Part shown: piece after piece, positions 1-6,905 of the stretch
Layout of the letters: every line of letters starts with the position of its first letter
Numbering within the stretch: position 1 is the first letter of the stretch
Assembly: GCA_018969355.1 (NCBI GenBank)
Contig: JAGWYO010000007.1
Location: 1 to 53,079 of the forward strand
Source of the DNA: Actinomycetales bacterium
GTDB taxonomy: Bacteria; Actinomycetota; Actinomycetes; Nanopelagicales; Nanopelagicaceae
DNA: 53,079 bases
Direction of reading: 5' to 3'
Notes under the pieces: generated by a model
Seen by the model: only the letters and a program-made list of their open reading frames with translations
The model's database searches: none
Told to the model about the DNA's origin: nothing
Translations under genes and position numbers: made by a program

Positions 1-417
1 TCAAAGGCTGGCGGAAAGCTTGATGCAGTTGTTTCAGCTAACGAAGGTCTTGGACTTGCAGCTATTGCTGTTCTTAAGAAGAACAAGCTAAACGGCAAGG
101 TCTGCGTATCTGGACAAGATGCAACTGTTGACGGATTGCGTGCGATCCTCACAGGAGACATGTCAAACACTGTATACAAGGCCATCAAGGCTGAAGCTGA
201 AGGTGCAGCTGCTCTAGCAATCGCATTGCTCAAGGGCGAAGATGCAACAACAGCAACAGGTTCTGTAAACAACGGAACAGTTGATGTCCCATCAGTTCTA
301 TTGGTACCAGTTGGAATCACAAAGGCAAACGTCAAAGACGTTATTGCTGATGGCTTCCAGAAGAAGGAAGATGTCTGTAAGGGCATTGAAGACCTCTGCA
401 CAGCTAACGGACTCTAA
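1..417 (+). CDS. Sugar ABC transporter substrate-binding protein (C-terminal part)
   Basis: Open from the first base of the window in frame 1, so the 5' part lies outside. The 138 visible residues form the C-terminal lobe of a periplasmic-binding-protein-like sugar receptor of the XylF/RbsB type: a segment reading DAVVSANEGLGLA, then GKVCVSGQDATVDGLRAI, followed by a Tyr-Lys hinge region. In this family it is an extracytoplasmic lipoprotein that hands a pentose or hexose to the membrane permease. The next genes are the ATPase and permease of the same system, and a xylose isomerase faces them, so D-xylose or a related pentose is the likely substrate (inference). A strong stem-loop directly follows the stop codon. 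Confidence 0.85.
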   Translation, partial: SKAGGKLDAVVSANEGLGLAAIAVLKKNKLNGKVCVSGQDATVDGLRAILTGDMSNTVYKAIKAEAEGAAALAIALLKGEDATTATGSVNNGTVDVPSVLLVPVGITKANVKDVIADGFQKKEDVCKGIEDLCTANGL

Positions 418-447
418 TCTCTGAACTAGCTAGGCAAAGATAAGTAG

Positions 448-489
448 GTTGCGGCTCGGGGTTCATTCCCTGAGCCGCAACTTCTTTTA
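448..489 (+). terminator. Intercistronic stem-loop after the binding-protein gene
   Basis: A 14-base arm (448-461, beginning GTTGCGGCTC) pairs with 468-481 (ending GAGCCGCAAC) around a six-base loop, with one G-U pair, followed by a T-rich run at 482-489. It lies between the binding-protein gene and the ATPase gene of one transporter. It probably acts as a partial terminator or 3' stabiliser that keeps the receptor more abundant than the ATPase and permease. Confidence 0.75.
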
Positions 490-541
490 TAGGATATTTT
501 CATCGTAAGTAAGCAGAACCTAAAGAAAAGTGGTTAGAGAC

Positions 542-1315
542 ATGAGCTCACCGATACTTTCATTACGCGGGGTTAATAAATCTTTTGGGCCGGTACACGT
601 CCTAAAAGATGTTAACTTCGACATCGCAGCAGGCAAAGTAACTGCCCTAGTTGGAGATAACGGTGCAGGCAAGAGCACTCTTATTAAATGTATCGCCGGT
701 ATCTACACACCTGAGACTGGCAACTTTCTCTTTGAAGGTAACAAAGTAGATATTCACGGTCCTCGTGATGCAACTGGCCTTGGAATTGAAATTGTGTATC
801 AGGATCTAGCGCTGTGCGATAACTTAGATATTGTCCACAATATGTTCTTAGGACGTGAAGAAAAGCGCGGTCCTGTATTAAATGAAACGTCCATGGAATC
901 ACTCGCCCGCAAGACGCTCGATGGCCTGAGCGTGCGAACTGTTAAATCAATTCGCCAAACTGTTTCTTCACTTTCAGGCGGTCAGCGCCAAACTGTTGCA
1001 ATTGCCCGCGCAGTTCTTTGGAATAGCAAAGTAGTTATTCTGGATGAGCCCACTGCAGCCCTTGGTGTTGCACAGACCGAACAAGTTCTTAACTTGGTTC
1101 GTCGCCTTGCCGATAATGGTCTGGCTGTCGTTTTGATTAGCCATAACCTCAACGATGTATTTGAAGTAGCCGATAATATCGCTGCTCTTTATTTAGGAAA
1201 TATGGCGGCGCAGGTAGAAAAGAATGAAGTAATTCCGCGTCAAGTAATTGAGTTAATCACGACAGGAAAATCTGCCGGCATCCAAGCACCTGTTGCAAAC
1301 AAGGGAGCAAAATAA
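542..1315 (+). CDS. Sugar ABC transporter ATP-binding protein (single-domain)
   Basis: This is the ATPase that powers sugar import with the permease that follows. Visible motifs are Walker A (GDNGAGKST), the Q-loop region (VYQDLALC), the signature SLSGGQRQ and Walker B (VVILDEPTAAL), then the switch histidine (LISHN). At about 257 residues it carries one nucleotide-binding domain, unlike XylG/RbsA, which are tandem duplications of about 500 residues. It therefore must work as a homodimer, as in FrcA-type systems. The start is placed at ATG 542; a GTG at 530 in the same frame is possible. The stop overlaps the permease start by one base (TAATG), so the two are translationally coupled. Confidence 0.9.
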   Translation: MSSPILSLRGVNKSFGPVHVLKDVNFDIAAGKVTALVGDNGAGKSTLIKCIAGIYTPETGNFLFEGNKVDIHGPRDATGLGIEIVYQDLALCDNLDIVHNMFLGREEKRGPVLNETSMESLARKTLDGLSVRTVKSIRQTVSSLSGGQRQTVAIARAVLWNSKVVILDEPTAALGVAQTEQVLNLVRRLADNGLAVVLISHNLNDVFEVADNIAALYLGNMAAQVEKNEVIPRQVIELITTGKSAGIQAPVANKGAK

Positions 1316-2541
1316 TGAGCGTTGTTATTGAGCATGAAGATGCCACCATCAAAGGAGCTATTGCCGATTACTGGGCACGCGTTAAGGCTGGTGACATCGG
1401 TTCTCTTCCAGCGGTTTTAGGCCTAGTTGTTCTCTGCATTGTCTTTGGTTCCATGTCCAGTGTCTTCTTAACTCCAGGCAACTTTGCCAACTTATTAACC
1501 CAAGCAGCTGCCGTAATTGTTATTGCAATGGGTCTCGTTTTTGTTCTACTTCTTGGCGAAATCGATCTCTCTGCAGGATTCACAGCAGGTGTAACAGGCG
1601 CTGTGCTCGTTATCTTGATTACCAATCACGAAGTGCCTTGGTATGCAGCATTGCTTACATCAATCACCGTTGGTGTAATCCTTGGTTTTGGCCTTGGGAC
1701 ATTGATCGCACGCCTTGGAATCCCCTCTTTCGTTGTTACTTTGGCTGCTTTTCTAGCATTCCAGGGAATCCTCCTCCTGCTTGCAGGCGAAGGTGGAACT
1801 ATCCGAGTTGAAGATAAGACTATTTTGGCAGTGGAAAACTCAAATCTTTCTCCACTTTTTAGTTGGATCTTTTTTATTGTTGTATCAATCTTTTATGTTT
1901 TAATGGGATTGAGTAGCATTAATGCTCGCCGCAAAGCTGGATTAAAGTCTGAGCTTATTAAATTGTGGGTATTAAAGACTGCGGGTCTTCTAGCCATAAC
2001 TGGCGCAGCTGTTTTTGCTTTGAACTTAGAGCGAAGCAATAATCCAGATCTTGTAAGCCTTAAGGGAATTCCCTACGTCGTACCCGTCATTCTTTTGCTT
2101 CTAGTCATCGGAACTTTCGTTCTTGGTCGCACAGCTTTTGGACGCCACATCTATGCAGTCGGTGGCAATGCAGAAGCTGCCCGTCGCGCTGGTATTAACG
2201 TCAAGCGCGTTCGCATCACAGCATTCATGATCTGCTCTGGCCTTGCAGCTATCGCTGGAATGATCTTTGCTTCTCGTCAAAACTCCGTCTCACCAACAAC
2301 AGGAGGTAGCTCCACACTTCTCTATGCCGTGGGTGCGGCAGTTATCGGTGGAACCTCACTCTTTGGTGGAAAGGGAAAGATGCGCGATGCAATCCTTGGT
2401 GGCCTTGTAGTTGCAGTTATCGATAACGGCATGGGTCTTTTGGGATATGCAGCTGGAATCAAGTTCATTGTTACTGGACTTGTCTTGCTGATTTCTGCTG
2501 GCGTTGATGCGATTTCTCGCCGCGGCGCATCGGTGAGTTAG
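1315..2541 (+). CDS. Sugar ABC transporter permease (XylH/BPD_transp_2 type)
   Basis: A 408-residue integral membrane protein with about ten hydrophobic segments. It has the family hallmarks of the BPD_transp_2 permeases: GEIDLSAGFTAG near residue 85 and AVGGNAEAARRAGINV near residue 280 (the cytoplasmic EAA-like contact with the ATPase), followed by AVGAAVIGGTSLFGG. It forms the channel of the sugar importer whose receptor and ATPase precede it. A charged loop of about 35 residues in the middle (INARRKAGLKSELIKL) matches the longer XylH form rather than the about 320-residue RbsC form, which favours xylose (inference). Its end lies seven bases from the convergent xylose isomerase stop, with no visible terminator. 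Confidence 0.88.
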   Translation: MSVVIEHEDATIKGAIADYWARVKAGDIGSLPAVLGLVVLCIVFGSMSSVFLTPGNFANLLTQAAAVIVIAMGLVFVLLLGEIDLSAGFTAGVTGAVLVILITNHEVPWYAALLTSITVGVILGFGLGTLIARLGIPSFVVTLAAFLAFQGILLLLAGEGGTIRVEDKTILAVENSNLSPLFSWIFFIVVSIFYVLMGLSSINARRKAGLKSELIKLWVLKTAGLLAITGAAVFALNLERSNNPDLVSLKGIPYVVPVILLLLVIGTFVLGRTAFGRHIYAVGGNAEAARRAGINVKRVRITAFMICSGLAAIAGMIFASRQNSVSPTTGGSSTLLYAVGAAVIGGTSLFGGKGKMRDAILGGLVVAVIDNGMGLLGYAAGIKFIVTGLVLLISAGVDAISRRGASVS

Positions 2542-2548
2542 AGCCTTT

Positions 2549-3706
2549 TTAAGCTTTAACACCCATCAAGTGCTCAAGTGCTAATTGATCAACTCGTTCA
2601 TAGCCATATCCACGCGCTCCGGCTGCTTCAACATCGAAGGAATCTGTAACTAGATCTCTCCATGTTTCGCCAGCGGCAAGAGTTGATTCACTTAACCCTG
2701 GGATATGTGAAGCTTTCATTGCTTCAATCACTCGAGGATCAGCGCGGAAAGCTGCTGCGCGCTCTTTAAGAGCTAAGTAAGTGCGCATGTTTGCAGATGC
2801 TGACTCCCACACACCTTTGTCATCTTCGGTGCGAGCTGGCTTGTAATCAAAGTGCTTTGGTCCCTCGTACTTATAGCGCTCAAGTAAATCAACTAAGAAG
2901 AAAGCAGACTTTAAATCTCCATGACCAAAAACTAAATCTTGATCATATTTTGGACCATGTTGGCCGTTTAGATCGATGTGATAGAGCTTCTTTTGCCATA
3001 GTGCCTGGGCAATACCGTGAACAAAGTTAAGTCCTGCCATTTGTTCGTGACCAACTTCTGGGTTGAGTCCAACTAACTCTGGGCGATCTAAGGTGTATAT
3101 GAAAGCTAGAGCATGACCAATTGTTGGCAAGAAGATATCGCCTCGTGGCTCATTTGGTTTTGGTTCAATAGCAAATTTAATGTCATAACCATTATCGGTA
3201 ACGAACTCACCTAAAGTATTGAAGGCTTCACGGAAGCGATCGAGTGCAACATAGCCATCCTTAGCACCATCAGATTCAGCGCCTTCACGCCCACCCCAGC
3301 ACACATAAGTCTTTGCACCTAGTTCAACTGCAAGTTCAATATTCTTCATTACTTTGGCAATTGCATAACGACGGATGTCTTTATCATTTGATGTAAAGGC
3401 ACCATCTTTAAAGACTGGGTGTGAGAACAGGTTTGTCGTGGCCATTGGAACTTTCATTCCAGTATCTGCTAATGCCTTCTTAAAACGATCAATATGAGTG
3501 CGGCGAGCACCTTCATCGCTACCAAATGGAATTAAGTCATCATCATGGAAAGTAACTCCGTAGGCACCGCGTGCGGCAAGCTCATTGACTGTGCGAACTG
3601 GGTCGAGTGCACCTCTAGTTGGATCTCCGAAAGGGTCGCGTGCCTGCCAGCCGACGGTCCAGAGACCGAAAGTGAACTTATCTGCCGGTGTGGGTGTTAA
3701 TGACAT
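2549..3706 (-). CDS. xylA: Xylose isomerase
   Basis: Converts D-xylose to D-xylulose with two divalent metal ions in the cytoplasm. The 385 residues match the short actinobacterial (Streptomyces-type, class I) enzyme nearly end to end. Catalytic His54 and Asp57 are visible in [10 protein letters not shown], the metal-site region in [22 protein letters not shown] and HIDLNGQ, and the C-terminal [10 protein letters not shown] is also typical. It faces the sugar transporter, which supports pentose use. No xylulokinase or XylR-type regulator is in the window. The start has a run of alternatives only inside the protein, so the annotated ATG is secure. Confidence 0.97.
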   Translation of the reverse strand: MSLTPTPADKFTFGLWTVGWQARDPFGDPTRGALDPVRTVNELAARGAYGVTFHDDDLIPFGSDEGARRTHIDRFKKALADTGMKVPMATTNLFSHPVFKDGAFTSNDKDIRRYAIAKVMKNIELAVELGAKTYVCWGGREGAESDGAKDGYVALDRFREAFNTLGEFVTDNGYDIKFAIEPKPNEPRGDIFLPTIGHALAFIYTLDRPELVGLNPEVGHEQMAGLNFVHGIAQALWQKKLYHIDLNGQHGPKYDQDLVFGHGDLKSAFFLVDLLERYKYEGPKHFDYKPARTEDDKGVWESASANMRTYLALKERAAAFRADPRVIEAMKASHIPGLSESTLAAGETWRDLVTDSFDVEAAGARGYGYERVDQLALEHLMGVKA

Positions 3707-3818
3707 AGCGCTAGATCCTTTTGGTAGGAATGGATGGGCTCGTTTTGGTACATCGCTAACTTACCTCTAATCTTGTCCCCTATCCAGATGGATGTCGCAA
3801 GGTTTTTTATCTGGGTGA

Positions 3819-3899
3819 GCGGGAGTGGTGAAATGGCAGACACGCAGGTCTTAGGAACCTGTGTCTTCGGACGTGCGGGTTCAAGTCCCGCCTCCCGCA
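3819..3899 (+). tRNA. tRNA-Leu (anticodon UAG)
   Basis: A class II tRNA with a long variable arm. The acceptor GCGGGAG pairs with CTCCCGC at 3892-3898 and the discriminator is A. The anticodon stem CAGGT/ACCTG holds the loop CTTAGGA, giving anticodon TAG. The T arm has the usual GGTTCAAGTCC. The 3' CCA is not encoded. Confidence 0.96.
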
Positions 3900-3925
3900 C
3901 ATATCTATCTGAAAAGTTTCGTCAG

Positions 3926-3931
3926 TAAACT
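3926..3931 (+). promoter_or_regulatory. -10-like element for the HhH gene (leaderless pattern)
   Basis: TAAACT ends six bases before the ATG at 3938, the same spacing seen before many starts in this window. No convincing -35 box is seen. It suggests transcription starts at or beside the A of the start codon. Confidence 0.45.
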
Positions 3932-3937
3932 CTCATC

Positions 3938-4270
3938 ATGGCTAAGCAATCTGCAGCACGAACCAAGATGTTGGCCTCTCAAGCGAAAAAAGCCGCTGCG
4001 CTGCGCCGTGCTGAAAAAGCAAAAAACACATGCGCAGTTACTGCTGGTGAAGTTGATTTAGATAGTTATGCAGAGCTAGATGGCAACTGGCGTGACATTG
4101 GTTTAGCAGCACCTGCACGACGTGCCCTAGTAGATGATGGTCTATTTTCTTTAAGTGATTTGCGCAAGACATCACTTGCAGCTTTAAAAGAGCTCCATGG
4201 CATGGGGCCTAATGCAATAAGAATCCTCGTTGCAGAGATGAAAAAAGCTGACCTAACTTTTAGAAAATAA
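3938..4270 (+). CDS. Small helix-hairpin-helix protein
   Basis: A 110-residue basic protein. Residues 1-30 are rich in Ala and Lys. Residues about 55-105 (IGLAAPARRALVDDGL, then DLRKTSLAALKELHGMGPNAI) look like the helix-hairpin-helix module found in the RNA polymerase alpha C-terminal domain and in HhH DNA-binding proteins, with the loop GMGPNA. It probably contacts nucleic acid, but no specific role can be assigned. The gene sits between tRNA-Leu and a convergent metY with only two bases between the stops. It has no Shine-Dalgarno; a -10-like box lies six bases upstream. Confidence 0.75.
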   Translation: MAKQSAARTKMLASQAKKAAALRRAEKAKNTCAVTAGEVDLDSYAELDGNWRDIGLAAPARRALVDDGLFSLSDLRKTSLAALKELHGMGPNAIRILVAEMKKADLTFRK

Positions 4271-4272
4271 GG

Positions 4273-5595
4273 TTAAGCAGTTTTTGCAGCAGCAAAACCT
4301 AATTTAATATCGTTTTTAATATCTTCGATATTTTCAAGTCCGATACTCACGCGAATCATTCCTGGAGTTATTCCAGCCTTAATTTGCTCATCAGGATTGA
4401 GTTGAGAGTGAGTAGTTGATGCAGGGTGAATCACTAATGAACGAACATCACCAATATTGGCGACATGGCTAAATAGTTCTAACCCTTCAACAAATTTACG
4501 ACCTGCTATTGCGCCACCCTTTAACTCAAATGCAAAGACAGCACCAGCTCCCTTAGGAGCATATTTCTTAGCCGTTGCATACCATGGTGAAGAAGGCAGA
4601 CCCGCATAACTCACGTGTGCTACTTCGGGCTGCTTTTCTAGCCATTGTGCTAAGGCCTGTGCATTAAGTAAATGTCGATCCATCCGAAGATTTAAAGTCT
4701 CTAAACCTTGTGCAAGTAACCAGGCATTAAATGGTGAAACTGAAGATCCAAAGTCACGAAGTAGTTGCAAACGAGCTTTGAATATATAAGCAAGGTTAGC
4801 GCCAAAATCTCCACCAACCCCAAGAGTTTTTGCATAGACCAGGTTGTTATAACTTGGATCTGGTTCATTAAAGCCAGGAAACTTCTTAGGATTTTGGGCA
4901 AAATCAAAGTTTCCGGAGTCAACAATGGCTCCAACCATTGCATTTCCATGCCCCGATAAAAACTTAGTTGCTGAGTGCGTGATAATGTCGACGCCATAAT
5001 CAAATGGTCGGGTGACATAAGGGGTGGCAATAGTGTTATCAACAATCCATGGGACACCTGCCTCATGGGCGACATGAGCAATTGCTTCCAGATCTAGCAC
5101 CGCACCTAATGGATTTGAAATACCCTCGCCAAAGAACACCTTCGTATTGGGCTTAACCGCAGCTCTCCACGCATCCATGTTGCCAGTGTCATTAACAAAA
5201 GTAACCTCGATTCCAAATTTTGGGAGCGTGTAGTTAAAGAGGTTAAAAGTTCCACCATAAACATTTGAACTTGAAACAATATGGTCGCCTGCTTGAGCCA
5301 CATTCATAATTGCAAGAGTTGTTGCTGCCATGCCTGATGCAACTAATAATGCTGCTACACCACCTTCAAGAGTTGCAATTCGCTTTTCTACCGCGTCTTG
5401 TGTGGGGTTATTGATGCGGGTATAAACATTTCCGGCTTCTGCTATTCCAAAGAGATTAGCTGCATGCTGTGTATCTCGGAATTGATAAGCAGTAGTTTGA
5501 TAAATCGGAAGAGATCGTGAACCGGTATCTGAATCGGGGATCTGGCCTGCGTGGATTTGTTGGGTTTCAAAAGACCACTCACTGTTATCGCTCAT
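4273..5595 (-). CDS. metY: O-acetylhomoserine sulfhydrylase (PLP-dependent)
   Basis: Makes homocysteine from O-acetylhomoserine and sulfide in methionine synthesis. The 440 residues fit the Cys/Met metabolism PLP family: YTRINNPTQ, ASGMAAT, the VDNTIATPY segment with the PLP-contacting Asp, and THSATKFLSGHG with the Schiff-base lysine. The long form (about 440 residues) and the start FETQQIHAGQ fit MetY rather than cystathionine gamma-synthase or lyase (about 380). It lies 44 bases behind the small membrane-protein gene on the same strand, so it may be read from the actinorhodopsin side. The short gap holds two small hairpins. Confidence 0.93.
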   Translation of the reverse strand: MSDNSEWSFETQQIHAGQIPDSDTGSRSLPIYQTTAYQFRDTQHAANLFGIAEAGNVYTRINNPTQDAVEKRIATLEGGVAALLVASGMAATTLAIMNVAQAGDHIVSSSNVYGGTFNLFNYTLPKFGIEVTFVNDTGNMDAWRAAVKPNTKVFFGEGISNPLGAVLDLEAIAHVAHEAGVPWIVDNTIATPYVTRPFDYGVDIITHSATKFLSGHGNAMVGAIVDSGNFDFAQNPKKFPGFNEPDPSYNNLVYAKTLGVGGDFGANLAYIFKARLQLLRDFGSSVSPFNAWLLAQGLETLNLRMDRHLLNAQALAQWLEKQPEVAHVSYAGLPSSPWYATAKKYAPKGAGAVFAFELKGGAIAGRKFVEGLELFSHVANIGDVRSLVIHPASTTHSQLNPDEQIKAGITPGMIRVSIGLENIEDIKNDIKLGFAAAKTA

Positions 5596-5639
5596 GCCAA
5601 TTACTCTTCACCCTTTGTAGGGCTTTTGCAAGCACCGAT

Positions 5640-5891
5640 CTAGTTGATGACTGCGTATGCGATAAGGATGAGCCCCAGTGTGATGGAGAACGCCTGCACT
5701 GCTTTGCTTTCTAATCTCTTAGTGAATGCTGGAATCCAAGTAGCGGCTAGCACAAGTGCGCCAGGAATAAGAATGGTCAAACTATGACTTACTACTCCGC
5801 TATGACCAGTTTGGTATCTTAAGTTGATAAGGCCGATTGCAATGAGCAGATATCCGCCCATCCGGTAGTTATTGATTAGGTTAGATTTCAT
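5640..5891 (-). CDS. Small membrane protein downstream of actinorhodopsin
   Basis: Not recognised as a named family. It is an 83-residue protein with three hydrophobic stretches (around YLLIAIGLINL, LTILIPGALVLAATWI and AFSITLGLILIAYAVI), so probably three membrane helices. The start is set at 5891 because GAGGAG lies seven bases before that ATG; the GTG at 5906 falls inside this ribosome site and is unlikely. It follows the actinorhodopsin gene by 67 bases with a stem-loop between. Position suggests a link to the rhodopsin (assembly, partner, or simply co-expression), but nothing in the sequence proves it. Confidence 0.75.
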   Translation of the reverse strand: MKSNLINNYRMGGYLLIAIGLINLRYQTGHSGVVSHSLTILIPGALVLAATWIPAFTKRLESKAVQAFSITLGLILIAYAVIN

Positions 5892-5910
5892 AGTTTTTCT
5901 CCTCACAATA

Positions 5911-5943
5911 GAGAAATGGGGTGCCGATTTCTCAGCACCCCAT
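5911..5943 (-). terminator. Stem-loop between actinorhodopsin and the small membrane gene
   Basis: ATGGGGTGC (5916-5924) pairs perfectly with GCACCCCAT (5935-5943). On the minus strand the hairpin is followed by TTTCTC and then by the ribosome site of the next gene. The weak T-run suggests partial termination, giving less downstream message than actinorhodopsin message. Confidence 0.6.
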
Positions 5944-5958
5944 CTTCAATCTATTTGA

Positions 5959-6717
5959 TTAGTGATCTTCCTTCATGCCTTCAGCTATTGACTTCATGCG
6001 TGCGATCTTCAAAATTGTAAGACCGAATACGCACTTAGCAAGAATGTCAGCAATTGTGTATCCCACTTGAACGCCAACGAACTGCTGTGCAGTTGCGTCT
6101 CCGCCCATACCTAGGATGTAAGAGATTGGGTAAACGCCCCATGTCGCGATCAATAGAAGACGCAAGCGACCTACGGTCTCTGCAACTCCTGCTGGTTGAC
6201 GATCAAGTGACTTACCAAGCTCTACGAACAATACGTAAAGGATGTATAGGAAAGGAAGTGTTGAGAGAACACCGTATAGAACCTGTGTGTTCTGATCGCT
6301 TGAAATTTCACCTGGGTAACCAAGGGCGATCATCGCAGCAGATGCTGGGACCAGACGCATGATGAGGGAGCGTGAAACTTCCTTGGCTAGTGCAAGCACT
6401 GCAATTACTTCAACTAGAAGTAGTGGCACTGTGAGCAGCCAGTCAACGTAACGATAAGCCTCATTGAATGAACCCTGAGCACCTGAGACATTAACAGACA
6501 TGTCCGCAGATGATTCATTAAATGAGTTGAAAATACGCATGTAGTGGTAGCCAGCAATGAATGTAACCATTGATGACATCACTAGTGCATTGCGATACTT
6601 AGCTAATACGCGCTGTTGTGACACAAGCGTATAGATCGTGCATGCGAGCATAGAAACCAGTCCGAACGAGAACACGTTATAGACTAGGTTCCATTGATTG
6701 CTATCAAGTTTGAGCAT
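5959..6717 (-). CDS. actR: Actinorhodopsin (light-driven proton pump)
   Basis: A seven-helix retinal protein that pumps protons outward in light. Counted from ATG 6717 (252 residues): His58 in GYHYMR, proton acceptor Asp92 and Thr96 in RYVDWLLTVP, proton donor Glu103, Leu100 at the tuning position (green absorption in proteorhodopsins), counter-ion Asp224 and retinal Lys228 in ADILAKCVFG. GYPGE in helix E and the overall pattern fit the actinorhodopsin/xanthorhodopsin group. Aligning helix E on the Tyr shared with proteorhodopsin places Gly149 at the Phe152 (xanthorhodopsin Gly156) site, which allows a carotenoid antenna. The start is set by GGAGG nine bases upstream; the longer frame from 6765 is rejected. 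Confidence 0.96.
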   Translation of the reverse strand: MLKLDSNQWNLVYNVFSFGLVSMLACTIYTLVSQQRVLAKYRNALVMSSMVTFIAGYHYMRIFNSFNESSADMSVNVSGAQGSFNEAYRYVDWLLTVPLLLVEVIAVLALAKEVSRSLIMRLVPASAAMIALGYPGEISSDQNTQVLYGVLSTLPFLYILYVLFVELGKSLDRQPAGVAETVGRLRLLLIATWGVYPISYILGMGGDATAQQFVGVQVGYTIADILAKCVFGLTILKIARMKSIAEGMKEDH

Positions 6718-6905
6718 GTAGCTATGCCTCCATGAGGTGTGTGTTTTCCAAATGCCTTCTAGCATTTAGCACCGCTGCGCCATTGAGGACCTCGAGGCGC
6801 CTCATCGCGCATTGGTGCTCATATTGTGAGGTACAACACGCAATTTCGCACTATGAAATCTCTGAAAACCTCAGAAAATCACCCATGAAAATGGTCGAAT
6901 CTGGA
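6718..6905. promoter_or_regulatory. Upstream region of actinorhodopsin with nested palindromes
   Basis: This 188-base gap holds the leader and promoter of the minus-strand actinorhodopsin gene and the end of the DUF885 unit. GAGGCGCCTC (6794-6803) is a perfect palindrome and overlaps CCTCGAGG; TGAGG at 6784 and CCTCA at 6800 bracket both. It may be a regulator site or a leader hairpin. No confident -35/-10 pair was found. Confidence 0.35.

Noticed and set aside
5892-5906. GTG 5906 as start of the small membrane protein
   Set aside because: It lies within the ribosome site GAGGAG that serves ATG 5891.
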